Shown piece after piece: positions 36,086 through 45,385 of a stretch of DNA of 64,000 bases; position 1 is the first letter of the stretch, and the number at the start of each line of letters is the position of its first letter. Below the pieces are notes generated by a model. The model did no database searches. It had not been told where the DNA came from and saw only the letters and a list, made by a program, of their open reading frames with translations. The position numbers and the translations under genes are program-made. Source of the DNA: Alkalinema pantanalense (lineage in GTDB: Bacteria; Cyanobacteriota; Cyanobacteriia; Leptolyngbyales; Leptolyngbyaceae); contig NZ_JBLZFX010000007.1 of assembly GCF_050753345.1 (NCBI RefSeq), forward strand, positions 1-64,000, read 5' to 3'.

Positions 36086-38008
36086 TTAGCTAAACATCTC
36101 GTCAATGATACCCGCATAGCGATCGGATACAACATTGCGACGAATTTTCAAAGTTTGGGTTAGTAAACCATTGTCGATCGTAAAAGGTTCGTCTAGTAAC
36201 CGAAAAACACGAATTTGGTCATCGGGACGATAGCCTGGGCGATCTCTAACGCGCTGGGTTAACTCAGTTTTAAACAAATCTTGAATTGGCTTGCTATTGA
36301 GATCCACATCAGCATAACCTTGCTCTGCGGCCCAAGCTGCCAGGGCATCCAGATTAGGCACAATCAAAGCCCCCAGCACTTTTTGATCCTGACCCACCAG
36401 CATAATTTGGTCGATGTAAGGACTACAGAGGCAGACATCTTCGATCGGCTGGGGTTCAATGTTTTCGCCATTGGTCAAGACGATCGTGTCTTTGGCTCGC
36501 CCGGTAATCACGAGATCCCCCGTCGCCGTCAGGAACCCCAAATCGCCGGAGTCAAACCAGCCGTCGGGATCGATCGCCTTCCGGGTTGCTTCGGGATTGT
36601 TGTAATAGCCCTTCATAATCTGGGGTCCCCGCAGGAGGACAACCCCCTGTTTCCCAGCGGGCAAGGGTTGACGAGTTTCTAGATCAACAATTTTGGTTTC
36701 CGTATCGACCAATGCTTCACCATCGGATCCGCGAATATTTCGCCAGGGTCGCCGCACATGGGTAATGGGTGCCGTTTCCGTCAAGCCATAGCCACCGAGG
36801 ATATCAATGCCAACAATCTCAAAGAAGTCTTCTAGGTGATCGGCGATCGATCCCCCTCCACTGACCACAAATTTCAACTTCCCGCCTGTGCCTGCTCGAA
36901 CTTTGGAATAGACCAGACGATCGCCCAGTTTGTGTAGGATCCATAGGACAGGAATTTGCAGCAAGGCGGTTAATTTTTCGCCCGCCGATGGGGTGAGATT
37001 ATCCAAACTCAGATTTTGCAGAATCCGTTTAGCTTTGATGTAGCGATCGCTCTGGGTCAGGAAGAAATTCACTAGCTTTTGCTTATCCGCCGGTTGGGAG
37101 CGGAACTGCTTTTGGATGCCTTCGTAGATCGATTCCCAGAGTCGGGGCACACCCACCATGTAATGGGGATGGTGATCTTTCAAATCCTGCTTAACGTAGC
37201 GAATGTTGGTGTAGATCTGCGTGCAGCCCCGCGAAAAGATGAAGTACTCGAAGGTGCGCTCATAGCAATGCCAAATCGGCAGAATACTCATGACCCGTTC
37301 TCCAGGCATGGGTTGGGCAACCCCCGACGCTGCCACAACCTGATGCAGCAGATTACCATGGGTCAACATCACCCCTTTAGGCATCCCGGAGGTTCCGGAG
37401 GTATACATCAGGGTTGCCAGGGTATCGCGGGTTTGTTGAACAGGTTTGAGGGCAGCGATCGCGCCTTGGTTGAGGACTTGGCTGAAGGTCAGCACTTTGA
37501 AATCCGGATCTTCTGGTAAGGCTTCTTCCGAGAGCAGAATAATAAAGGCGAGGGCGCTGTCTTCCAATCCGGGACGCAGTTTTTTGTACGTGGCTAAATC
37601 TTCCACAATCAGCCCGATCGCGCCGCTATGACGCAGGATGTAGAGCAACTCCTCCGTATCGGCCTGGGAACTGCGCACCACATCCACAGCACCCGCCTGC
37701 ATAATGCCTTGGTCAGCTACGGGCCAGCGGGGACAGTTATCTGAAAAGAGAGCTACTCGCGGCGGGATGGGATCCCGAGTAGGTTGGATGCCAAGGGCTT
37801 GCAATCCGGCTCCAAACTGCTGCATTTGCTGGTATAGCAACTGATAGGTCATCTGCACCATTGGCTTAGCATGGGGGTCGATCAGTGCAGTGATATTGGA
37901 AAATTTCTGACTGACGATCGCCCACATTTCTGGAATCGACTGGGCCTGCAAATAATCCTGCGATCGCGCTAAATTTTGACGTTCCTGCTCAGCTAATCCC
38001 CCACCCAT
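36086..38008 (-). CDS. aas: Long-chain acyl-ACP/CoA synthetase, AMP-forming
   Basis: 640-residue adenylate-forming enzyme. Motifs: TLMYTSGTSGMPKGVMLTH (P-loop-like A3), GGYGLTETAPITH, DGWFDSGDLGFL and GRAKDTIVLTNGENIEPQPIED. In cyanobacteria this single enzyme re-activates free fatty acids onto acyl carrier protein, and the sequence resembles that Aas type. The ATG at 38008 has an ideal AGGAGG seven bases upstream; the frame extends 34 codons further but that part looks like leader. No lipid genes adjoin. Confidence 0.92.
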   Translation of the reverse strand: MGGGLAEQERQNLARSQDYLQAQSIPEMWAIVSQKFSNITALIDPHAKPMVQMTYQLLYQQMQQFGAGLQALGIQPTRDPIPPRVALFSDNCPRWPVADQGIMQAGAVDVVRSSQADTEELLYILRHSGAIGLIVEDLATYKKLRPGLEDSALAFIILLSEEALPEDPDFKVLTFSQVLNQGAIAALKPVQQTRDTLATLMYTSGTSGMPKGVMLTHGNLLHQVVAASGVAQPMPGERVMSILPIWHCYERTFEYFIFSRGCTQIYTNIRYVKQDLKDHHPHYMVGVPRLWESIYEGIQKQFRSQPADKQKLVNFFLTQSDRYIKAKRILQNLSLDNLTPSAGEKLTALLQIPVLWILHKLGDRLVYSKVRAGTGGKLKFVVSGGGSIADHLEDFFEIVGIDILGGYGLTETAPITHVRRPWRNIRGSDGEALVDTETKIVDLETRQPLPAGKQGVVLLRGPQIMKGYYNNPEATRKAIDPDGWFDSGDLGFLTATGDLVITGRAKDTIVLTNGENIEPQPIEDVCLCSPYIDQIMLVGQDQKVLGALIVPNLDALAAWAAEQGYADVDLNSKPIQDLFKTELTQRVRDRPGYRPDDQIRVFRLLDEPFTIDNGLLTQTLKIRRNVVSDRYAGIIDEMFS

Positions 38009-38248
38009 GGGCTTTCCTCCTAACTCAACACGACACTCAAACACTCTAAACCACTCTAGGTGAGAACCATTATTGCCAAAAATTCCAGGCTTGGACATAA
38101 AGAATTCCAAGTCTGAAGGCTAGAAAAATGGCGGTTGGCGTTGAGTGAATGCTGGTTCCAGCCTATCGCCAGTGGTGCATGACTGGGGGATCGCACAGGA
38201 CAGTAGCGCAAGTGGGTCGGAACCGCAAGGGGGTCGGGAGACCAGAAG

Positions 38249-38746
38249 CTATTTGATGGGTAGGATGGGCAGAATGGTTTTGAGAAACTTACGGAGCTTG
38301 AGCAAGCCCACGGTTTGGCGCACCTTGGGGGAAACTGTGGGGTCTACTTGATTGGCTTGGTCAATTTCTACCAGCAGTTCAGCATACTCCTGGGCTGTCA
38401 GGGGTTTACCGTCGATGGGAGATCGGGCATCCACGATAATTTCAGTGCGCAAAACTTCTTCCGGTAAATCGTTTTCTGGCAACTCGTCTGTAGCGTGCAA
38501 TTCGATCGTGTTCGGTGGGACAGTCTGAGACGGACTGTTGGCTCGGGATGCAGGGGTTGAAAGGGAAAGGGGAGCGGCGATCGTGCGGGCAGGCCATAGG
38601 CTCGCAGACAGCACCGTCAATAGACTCAGGCGGACAAGGATTTGCCGAGATAAGGGGATCTGCCGCAGGGGTGGAGCGGACGGAACGGCCTGGGTCAAAG
38701 GCTGAAATCTAGCTATTGTCAACGGCGTGAACGTCTGCATCCCCAT
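38249..38746 (-). CDS. Exported or anchored protein, unknown
   Basis: 165 residues. After a ~35-residue polar leader a hydrophobic stretch (ILVRLSLLTVLSASLWPA) followed by AAP suggests export. The mature part is acidic (ELPENDLPEEVLRTEIIVDAR) and contains SPIDGKPLTAQEYAELLVEIDQ, then a basic, hydrophobic end (LLKLRKFLKTILPILP). Short proteins with the 'PLTAQEYAEL' segment occur in other cyanobacteria without known function. The start is uncertain because no good ribosome site precedes either ATG. Confidence 0.6.
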   Translation of the reverse strand: MGMQTFTPLTIARFQPLTQAVPSAPPLRQIPLSRQILVRLSLLTVLSASLWPARTIAAPLSLSTPASRANSPSQTVPPNTIELHATDELPENDLPEEVLRTEIIVDARSPIDGKPLTAQEYAELLVEIDQANQVDPTVSPKVRQTVGLLKLRKFLKTILPILPIK

Positions 38747-39707
38747 CTGTTTTCATCCAAGGTCGAGTAGGCTGGGCGTTTTCTTATTTCCATCCTACTG
38801 ATCATTTGGGGTCTCAGCAGGGGAATATTGAAGGAGTTTGCGCAATCACAACGCCGTACCCATCAAGCCGTACCCATCAAGCCGCACCAGTTAGCTGCAC
38901 CCATCCGTTATGAACCATTGAATAAGCACTAGCCCTATTGTGATCTTGATCAGTTAATCGCAGAGCTAAGATCACGCTAATTAAAGGTAGAGCATACTTC
39001 GCAAACGATTCCATTACATTCCAGAAAGTTCATAGGAGAGCGCAATGGAGATGCAATTCGAAGATGAACTGACTAAGAGCCAGCTAGAGAATCAAGGAAT
39101 CTAAAAATCGACTTGATTTAATATCAATCGACCTTTCAAATCACCGTATCTTTTCAATGTGATTAAGATCACTTAGAAACATCAATTAAATCGATTTAAA
39201 ACAAAAAAGAAATACCTTAAGGAGTATTTCTTGAAGCATATTTTTTGACGAAAGAATCAATAAAAATGCAAACAATAGACTTCAATTAACAGGAAGTCTA
39301 AAACTCTTTATCTCAAAAGAGATCGGGCAATTGATCTGCCTATTTCTAAGATACCCAAATTGAATCGATCGTCTATCACTGATCTCTAAATTGATTTGAG
39401 TGAATTCTGAGCAAATCCGAAAATCAAAAAAATCAACGACTTTCACTTCATTTCACAACTTTTTCACCTTTAAAGTTTTAACTAAGTTTAGAGCAGAGAA
39501 AGCGCTCGAAATCAAAAAACGAGATGAACCTTGTTTCTATCGGAGTCATGATTCAGCGAGCTTCTAGAACTGCTTTCAAGAGGCTTAAAGTTTCAGAACA
39601 AGCCGTCTTAACTGCAAAATAGAGCACTCTCAATTTTTAGCAGCTTAGCCCGATCGAACATTTTTGAAGTCACCAATCTCAGCCTTAATACAGAGGAGTC
39701 TACCATC
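38747..39707. other. Long AT-rich leader region before the pilus operon; one 19-codon micro-ORF
   Basis: Markedly richer in A+T than its surroundings and without a normal gene. A 19-codon frame at 39045-39104 (MEMQFEDELTKSQLENQGI) has a good AGGAGAG five bases before its ATG. The region holds the regulatory DNA of the pilus operon; I cannot place a promoter with confidence. Confidence 0.5.
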
Positions 39708-40235
39708 ATGTCTAAGTCTTTCATTCGCTCTATCGCTATTGCTTCTGGTTTAGTTCTGGGCGTGATTACAGGGGCTTCCGCTGCTTCCGCGGGCACTGCA
39801 ACCGCCAACTTGGGAACCTCCGCTTCGGTTACCGCAAACTGCACCATCAGCACTGCCCCGATTGCTTTTGGCGCTTACGATCCCATCGTTGCCAACGCAA
39901 CAGCTCCCCTTGACTCAACAGGAACAGTAACCGTCACCTGTACCAATGGAGCTCCTACCACAGTAACCTTGGGCCAAGGGGCAAATGCAGCGGCAGGCTC
40001 CAGCGATGCTGCCCCCCTTCGTCAAATGACTAATGGCACTAGCCAGATGGCTTACAGCCTGTATTCCGACAATGGCTACTCCACCGTATGGGGCAATACA
40101 GCAGGTACAGGTACCAGCCAAAATGGAACGGGGTCTGCACAGAATTTGACCGTTTACGGTCGTGTTGCGGCTGGTCAAAATCTTATGACCACTGGTAACT
40201 ATGCTGACACGGTTGTTGCTACTGTCTCCTTCTAG
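39708..40235 (+). CDS. SCPU-domain major pilin, chaperone-usher system
   Basis: 175 residues: a signal peptide (MSKSFIRSIAIASGLVLGVI, cleavage near ASA), then a spore coat protein U domain. The paired Cys of the fold are in ASVTANCTIST and TVTVTCTNGAP, and the end YGRVAAGQNLMTTGNYADTVVATVSF is the conserved C-terminal beta strand. Such proteins are donor-strand-exchanged pilus subunits. GAGGAG precedes the ATG. It is the first gene of the operon pilin-chaperone-usher-pilin and is followed by a strong stem-loop, so it is probably the major shaft subunit. Confidence 0.9.
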   Translation: MSKSFIRSIAIASGLVLGVITGASAASAGTATANLGTSASVTANCTISTAPIAFGAYDPIVANATAPLDSTGTVTVTCTNGAPTTVTLGQGANAAAGSSDAAPLRQMTNGTSQMAYSLYSDNGYSTVWGNTAGTGTSQNGTGSAQNLTVYGRVAAGQNLMTTGNYADTVVATVSF

Positions 40236-40280
40236 TTCTATTAACTAGTTTCATCGACTAGCACAACTGATAGCAAGAAT

Positions 40281-40333
40281 GTTGCATAAACAATTAACTT
40301 TGGGATTAATAAACCGAGTATTGTTTATGCAAC
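40281..40333 (+). promoter_or_regulatory. Intercistronic stem-loop behind the major pilin gene
   Basis: GTTGCATAAACAAT and its exact complement ATTGTTTATGCAAC form a 14-bp stem around a 25-base loop between the pilin and chaperone genes. Such a structure can stop part of the transcripts or protect the upstream message from 3' decay, giving more pilin than assembly proteins. It has no long T run, so stabilisation or attenuation are both possible. Confidence 0.65.
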
Positions 40334-40393
40334 TCTAATTAAATCCGTTGAAGCAGGGGACTTTCTCCCTGCTTATCTCACGTATGGGTGATT

Positions 40394-41203
40394 ATGTTAC
40401 GTCTACCATCTTCCTGGAAATCAACCGTTTTACTCACTTCACTGCTTTCGCTAGGGTTTCTTGGACAAGAGAAACCAGCGTTCGCAAGTAATTTTGGGGT
40501 TAGCCCGATTCAAATTTATCTAGCCCCAAAAGCCGATCGAGCCGCAGCTAGTACAATGCTCTCAATTCGGAACGAGAGTTCTAATCCATTACGGTTTCAA
40601 GTGAGTGCTTTTACCTGGTCACAAACCACGCAAAATCCCATTCAACTTGAGCCAACGGAAGATATTATTTTTTTCCCAAATATCCTAAGTTTAGCTCCGG
40701 GAGAAAGCCGCACGATTCGCCTCGGTGTAACCGCTTCTCCCACTGAGCAAGAAAAAACTTATCGCATTTTGGTGGAAGAATTACCACCATTGAAAACTGC
40801 GAAACCTGTGAATACCACTCCCCAAGTTCAAGTGCTCACCAAAATGAGCATCCCTATTTTTATTCAACCTACCCAATCTCAAATTAGTGGTGAAATTCAA
40901 GAAATCAGTGCAGAGAAGGGGCATGTAGCTTTTCAGGTCAAGAATACTGGAAATACTCACTTCACTGCCCAACAAGTCCGTGTTAAAGGATATGGCGCGG
41001 CATTGGATAAACCTGTGTTCGATCGCTCCACTGCGGGATGGTACATCTTAGCTAAGAGTGCGCGTAGCTTCGATTTAGAAGTCCCAAAGGCGGATTGTGC
41101 CAAAGTTCAATCTGTGACGATCGAAGTTCAATATGGTAAAAACCAAAGCTTTACCCAAAGCACAAAAACACCTAATGGCCTGTGCCCTGTGACTTCCCGC
41201 TAA
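40394..41203 (+). CDS. Periplasmic pilus chaperone, PapD-like
   Basis: 269 residues with a signal peptide (SSWKSTVLLTSLLSLGFLG, ends near AFA) and two immunoglobulin-like domains. FGVSPIQIYLAPKADRAAASTMLSIRNESSNPLRFQV matches the archaic chaperone N-terminus and LAPGESRTIRLGV the conserved G1-strand region. A Cys pair (ADCAKV, GLCPV) is near the end. It would cap pilin subunits and hand them to the usher. ATG 40394 is preferred to a GTG two codons upstream; GGGTG lies before it. Confidence 0.88.
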   Translation: MLRLPSSWKSTVLLTSLLSLGFLGQEKPAFASNFGVSPIQIYLAPKADRAAASTMLSIRNESSNPLRFQVSAFTWSQTTQNPIQLEPTEDIIFFPNILSLAPGESRTIRLGVTASPTEQEKTYRILVEELPPLKTAKPVNTTPQVQVLTKMSIPIFIQPTQSQISGEIQEISAEKGHVAFQVKNTGNTHFTAQQVRVKGYGAALDKPVFDRSTAGWYILAKSARSFDLEVPKADCAKVQSVTIEVQYGKNQSFTQSTKTPNGLCPVTSR

Positions 41204-41325
41204 TTCACCTACGAGTCCATCCACAAACCTAAAAGGTACGCTGTTCCGATCCAACCTGTTTGCAAAAGTCGATTCTGTTCCCTCACTCAATATATTTCTT
41301 GTTATTTAACTCCTAGGAAGTACTC

Positions 41326-43749
41326 ATGGAGTGGTCTCTTCGTTTTAGCCCCCGACTTGCAGCATCCGTTGCAATTACCACTGCAATCACCTCACTAATT
41401 ACTGCTTCTCCAACGATCGTCCGTGCGGCTGAGCAAGGCACGGCTGCACAACATATTGCTAATCAACGTATTACTAATCAACATACTGCTAATCAAAAGG
41501 CTACTGAACAGCGGGCTATTTTTGATCTTGTTGTTAACTTAGTTAAAAAGCAAGAAATCGCCATTCGTCTACGATCGGGCGATGCATTGATTCGATTAAC
41601 GGATCTGCAACAAGCGGGGATTCATAACTTACCAACATCCCAAGAAACGCGGAATGGTGAAGGCTACGTGTGGTTGAGTTCCCTTGCACCTGCTATTCGC
41701 TATGAACTGGATGAAAACACGACAACCCTCAAACTCACCGTTCCCCCAGCGCAATTAGACACCACAGTTGTCAATGTATCTAGCCGCAGTCGTCCTGCCA
41801 AATTGGTTTATAGCAAAGATACCAGTCTATTTATCAACTATGCAGTCAATACCCAAGACTTCCAACGCTTGAACTTATTCGGCGAAATGGGTTTGAGTTT
41901 TGGCAATCAGCTTTTCTACAGCAGTGTCAATCGGGGTCGCGAGGGCAAGCTGGTACGCGGCCAGACGAATTTAACGATCGACAATCCCGGCAATATGACC
42001 CGCTGGGTTGTGGGCGATCACTTCGCCAATACGGATGAATTAGGCGGATCAGCTTTTTTTGCGGGAATTAGTTACGGGCGGGAATTTAGCCTAGATCCCT
42101 ATTTTTTACGATCGCCCACTCTGGGACTCTCCGGCGCGGCACTGACCCCGTCCACGGTAGATGTTTATGTCAACGACGCCTTAGTCAAGCGGGAACAACT
42201 CCCGCCGGGGCCGTTTCGGATTAAGGATTTGCCCGTGGTGGCAGGCAGTGGGGCGGCGCGGTTAGTCCTGCGGGATGCCTTTGGTCGGGAACAGCAAATC
42301 AATTATCCCTACTATTACTCCGCAGGCTTGCTGGCCCCTGGGCTATCGGAATTTAGCTACAACGTGGGATTTCGCCGCAATAATCTCAACACTGAAAGTT
42401 TTGACTATGGGTCACCTGTATTGCTAGCTCGCCATCGCTTCGGGATTACCAATTCCTTGACGGCTGGATTGCGGTTGGAAGCATCTTCGAGCTTGATGAG
42501 TGGGGGAGCCAACCTGGCGACTCGATTGCCCTTTGGGGAGGTGGGCTTGGCGATCGCGGCGAGCCATGCTGACGGTCGCTCTGGGAGTGCCGCTGCCCTG
42601 TCCTATACCTACTCTGGCAAGAAGTTCGGCTTCGGTTTTTCTGCCCGCGCCATGAGTCCGTTCTATGCGACGACGAGTTTGAATCCTACGGACGATCGGG
42701 CCACGTTAGACTTCAATGCCTTTACCAGTGTTTCTGTTAGTCGAAATATCAGCCTCTTTGGGCGCTATGCCTATGCCCATTGGCGGGATCAAGGCACCAC
42801 AACCAATGTCACCCTAGGCAGTACCCTGCGGCTGAATTCGCAGATAAACCTGTCCCTCTCGGCCAGTCGAAACCAACGGCAAGGCAGCAATCCCAGTAAC
42901 GAGCTCTATGTTGGACTGAATTACAGCTTGGGGGATGGCCGCACTGCCAGCCTTTCCCATCAACGTACTAGTGAGACGCAATCCACCACGGCTCAAATCC
43001 AGAAACCCATTGCCAGCTACACGGGATTGGGCTATCGCTTACAGGGTCAAACGGGTGATCTCAGTAATAGTTCTGGAGCGATGTTCCAATACTATGCGCC
43101 CTTTGGCCGCTATGAACTCACCCATGATCGTTTTAATGATCGACGTTCTACTAGCTTAAGTGCTTCTGGTAGCATTGTGGCGATCGGTGGCAAGGTTTTA
43201 TTTTCTCAACCATTAATGGGAAGCTTTGCACTGATTGATGTTCCTGGAGTCCAAGGAATAGAGGGCTTGTTGAACAATCAAGTGATTGGAAAAACCGATC
43301 GTAAGGGCAGTTTGCTGATTCCAAATCTGTTGCCCTACTATGGGAATCGCTTGGGCATTACCACAGAGGATATACCGCCCAACTATGAAATTGGCGGGAC
43401 GGAACAGGTGGTTGCACCGCCCTATCGAGGAGGAGCGATCGTACGGTTTGCGGTGGAAAAAGCCCAGGCGATTATCGGCAATCTGGAGATCGACAGGGCA
43501 GGTAAGTCGGAAATTCCCAGCTATGGCCAAATAACCGTTGAGGTGCAGGATCGTTCGATCGTGTCGCCGATCGGCAAACAGGGGGAATTTTATTTAGAGA
43601 ATGTCCCCGCTGGCACCTATGGGGCAGAGGTGGAGTATGAGGGGGGCGTTTGTCAGTTTTCGATCACGGTGCCGCAGTCCAAGGAGTCGTTTATTAAGTT
43701 GGGTCAGGTGCGTTGTGCGATGGCAATCCAGGAGGCAAAACGTCCATGA
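41326..43749 (+). CDS. Outer-membrane usher, FimD/PapC-like
   Basis: 807-residue assembly platform of the chaperone-usher pilus. After a signal peptide (~35 residues) and a variable Gln/Thr-rich stretch comes an N-terminal recruitment domain, then the pore barrel with repeated strands such as GLSFGNQLFYSSVNRGREG and LTPSTVDVYVNDALVKREQLPPGPFRI (plug region). C-terminal domains contain GSFALIDVPGVQGIEG and IEVQDRSIVSPIGKQGEFYLENVPAGTYGAEV. The length and the VDVYVNDALV segment fit the archaic/SCPU ushers. AGGAAG precedes the ATG. Its stop overlaps the next ATG by the tetranucleotide ATGA, so the tip pilin is translationally coupled. Confidence 0.92.
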   Translation: MEWSLRFSPRLAASVAITTAITSLITASPTIVRAAEQGTAAQHIANQRITNQHTANQKATEQRAIFDLVVNLVKKQEIAIRLRSGDALIRLTDLQQAGIHNLPTSQETRNGEGYVWLSSLAPAIRYELDENTTTLKLTVPPAQLDTTVVNVSSRSRPAKLVYSKDTSLFINYAVNTQDFQRLNLFGEMGLSFGNQLFYSSVNRGREGKLVRGQTNLTIDNPGNMTRWVVGDHFANTDELGGSAFFAGISYGREFSLDPYFLRSPTLGLSGAALTPSTVDVYVNDALVKREQLPPGPFRIKDLPVVAGSGAARLVLRDAFGREQQINYPYYYSAGLLAPGLSEFSYNVGFRRNNLNTESFDYGSPVLLARHRFGITNSLTAGLRLEASSSLMSGGANLATRLPFGEVGLAIAASHADGRSGSAAALSYTYSGKKFGFGFSARAMSPFYATTSLNPTDDRATLDFNAFTSVSVSRNISLFGRYAYAHWRDQGTTTNVTLGSTLRLNSQINLSLSASRNQRQGSNPSNELYVGLNYSLGDGRTASLSHQRTSETQSTTAQIQKPIASYTGLGYRLQGQTGDLSNSSGAMFQYYAPFGRYELTHDRFNDRRSTSLSASGSIVAIGGKVLFSQPLMGSFALIDVPGVQGIEGLLNNQVIGKTDRKGSLLIPNLLPYYGNRLGITTEDIPPNYEIGGTEQVVAPPYRGGAIVRFAVEKAQAIIGNLEIDRAGKSEIPSYGQITVEVQDRSIVSPIGKQGEFYLENVPAGTYGAEVEYEGGVCQFSITVPQSKESFIKLGQVRCAMAIQEAKRP

Positions 43750-44237
43750 AGTTGCAATGGCTAAACTGGAGTAGGGTGCGTTGGCTGTCCTATTGGGTAA
43801 TGCTCAGCACAATGGGAATGGCAACGCCAAGTTTTGCGGTTCCCAGTTGCTCGATCGAATCGGTGGTGGGGGTGAATTTTGGAGCCTATGATGTGTTCAA
43901 TAGTGCGCCTAATGATTCAACGGGAAGTATCACCTATCGCTGCACGGAAGTGGCTCCTGGGACGATCACGATCGACATCAGTCAAGGTAACAGTGGCAGT
44001 TTTGCCACCCGCCAGATGCGCCAAGGGTCAGATTCGTTAAATTACAATTTCTATCTCGATCCGACGCGAACGACGGTCTGGGGGGATGGTTCCAGTGGAA
44101 CGTCGCAATATGGCCCGGTGGCTCCAGGGGAGAATGTGAGTACGTCGATTCCAGTCTATGGCAGAATTCCGGCGCAGCAAACCTCAGTTCCGGTGGGCAA
44201 CTATAGCGATACGGTGTCGATTACGATTAATTTTTAG
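43746..44237 (+). CDS. SCPU-domain minor or tip pilin
   Basis: 163 residues: signal peptide (WLSYWVMLSTMGMATPSFA), then one spore coat U domain with CSIESVVGVNFGAYDVF, YRCTEVAPGTITIDISQ and a C-terminal VYGRIPAQQTSVPVGNYSDTVSITINF strand. It resembles the major pilin but is more divergent. AGGAGG lies nine bases before the ATG, inside the usher end. A two-domain tip adhesin, as in Csu pili, is not encoded, so this may be the tip or an initiator subunit. Confidence 0.88.
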   Translation: MKLQWLNWSRVRWLSYWVMLSTMGMATPSFAVPSCSIESVVGVNFGAYDVFNSAPNDSTGSITYRCTEVAPGTITIDISQGNSGSFATRQMRQGSDSLNYNFYLDPTRTTVWGDGSSGTSQYGPVAPGENVSTSIPVYGRIPAQQTSVPVGNYSDTVSITINF

Positions 44238-44289
44238 CGGAAGGTTTCTGAAAAATACGGGTGCTGAATGATACTTTGGGAATTTTAAG

Positions 44290-44323
44290 CTACGGATTGA
44301 CAGCCACTGTGGTTTGTCCGTAG
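44290..44323. terminator. Weak inverted repeat after the pilus operon
   Basis: CTACGGA and TCCGTAG pair around a 20-base interior containing ACAGCCACTGT. It lies 53 bp after the last pilin stop. There is no clear T run, so terminator status is doubtful. Confidence 0.35.
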
Positions 44324-44395
44324 TGTGTTTCTCAGAGCGATCGCCATGGACATCCTTCTTTCAACGGGTCGGTATGAAGCATGGGGCGCTGGGTT

Positions 44396-44550
44396 CCAAA
44401 AATTTAGGCCACTACTCGGGATTGCGCTAACAACCCCAAGTAGCTATTCCCCCTCGCTGGATCAGCAGCAAGGAGGCTTGTTGAGAATTGTAACATTCGA
44501 TCGAGCCACTCTTGTTTGTGATGTCAAACGGGGTGGCTCTAAATTTTTGG
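44396..44550. repeat. Possible ~155-bp MITE-like element with inverted ends
   Basis: CCAAAAATTTAG-GCCAC at 44396 is matched in reverse by GTGGCTCTAAATTTTTGG ending at 44550 (12 of 12 outer bases, then GCCAC after a one-base offset). No coding capacity lies between. The arrangement fits a small non-autonomous element; flanking target duplication is not evident. Confidence 0.4.
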
Positions 44551-44564
44551 GCTTCTTAAGACTG

Positions 44565-44611
44565 CCCTCATCCCCGGCCCTTCTCCCACACGCGGGCGAA
44601 GGGAGCAAGTT
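44565..44611. repeat. REP-like dispersed repeat with hairpin
   Basis: The text CCCTCATCCCCGGCCC continues into CCCTTC and GAAGGG arms (44578-44583, 44598-44603) and GGGAGCAAG. This is a familiar kind of intergenic repeat in cyanobacterial genomes. It lies 40 bp upstream of the small gene at 44656. Confidence 0.55.
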
Positions 44612-44655
44612 TGCTGTGGGGAAGGGATTCACTACAAACAGGAGAAGCTCACAAT

Positions 44656-44874
44656 ATGGCAAAGGGTTTTAGCGATCGGAGCGATCGTGAAGTTCAACAT
44701 GAAAAACAACGCTTACAGTTCCACTTAATCGGTCATCCAGAATTCATTCAAGACACGATTAATCAATTGCATGTCCATCGGATTGCAGACAGGATTCATT
44801 GGAGTCAGCCGATGAAGATTTTACATTCGGACGGGCAATACATCAGCATACTGAGTCGCGAACGCCAGCGTTAA
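44656..44874 (+). CDS. Small conserved-looking protein, unknown
   Basis: 72 residues, MAKGFSDRSDREVQHEKQ at the start and hydrophilic throughout, with QLHVHRIADRIHWSQPM and KILHSDGQYISILSRERQR. No signal peptide or membrane helix. CAGGAGAA lies nine bases before the ATG. I do not recognise a family. The His- and Arg-rich middle could bind nucleic acid or metal, but that is only a guess. Confidence 0.6.
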   Translation: MAKGFSDRSDREVQHEKQRLQFHLIGHPEFIQDTINQLHVHRIADRIHWSQPMKILHSDGQYISILSRERQR

Positions 44875-45385
44875 TGGTTTTACAACTGAGGTGCTCTACA
44901 GGTTTGTTCATCTGGCAAACTGTAGATACCTCTGCTAGATCGATCGAAGTTCTAGCAAAGGTGATCGACTCATTTTCCCAGGAACCCGTCCGCGAAAGCA
45001 GAAATGGTGGTCGTTGAGAGCGATCGAGTATTTTCTCCCTCATTTGTGTGATGCAAAGCTCGATCGGCTTTTCAGGCTGATTCGTGAGCAGTCATTGTCA
45101 GGCAAAAAATCTAGAAAAACTTCATGATTAGCCCAGCCTAACCGATCGTCGCACCTGACTGGCAATGCTAAACTAGTTTCAGCTCTCCCCTTACCTTGTC
45201 TTTAGCCTCGGAAAATCTGGAAGAGGGTATCGATGATAGCTTCTCCCAAGTCATCAGTGTGGCTCAACTGTCTGATGTGAGTCCGTGCAGCGTCCTAAGT
45301 TTGATGAGTACATGCTTCGCAGATTGAAGCCGCCGAGTGAGAAGTGAATAGTTGTACAGATTTAGAAATTTGGAGCTGACAGTCC
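44875..45385. other. Gene-free stretch before the toxin-antitoxin pair
   Basis: Open frames here on both strands lack ribosome sites and family likeness. I see no repeat or hairpin of note. The promoter of the toxin-antitoxin operon must lie at its right end. Confidence 0.4.

Noticed and set aside
44325..44672. 115-residue plus-strand frame
   Set aside because: It runs through the inverted-repeat element and the REP-like repeat, has no ribosome site and no family likeness.
44843..45043. 66-residue minus-strand frame
   Set aside because: It has no ribosome site and partly overlaps the better supported small gene at 44656.
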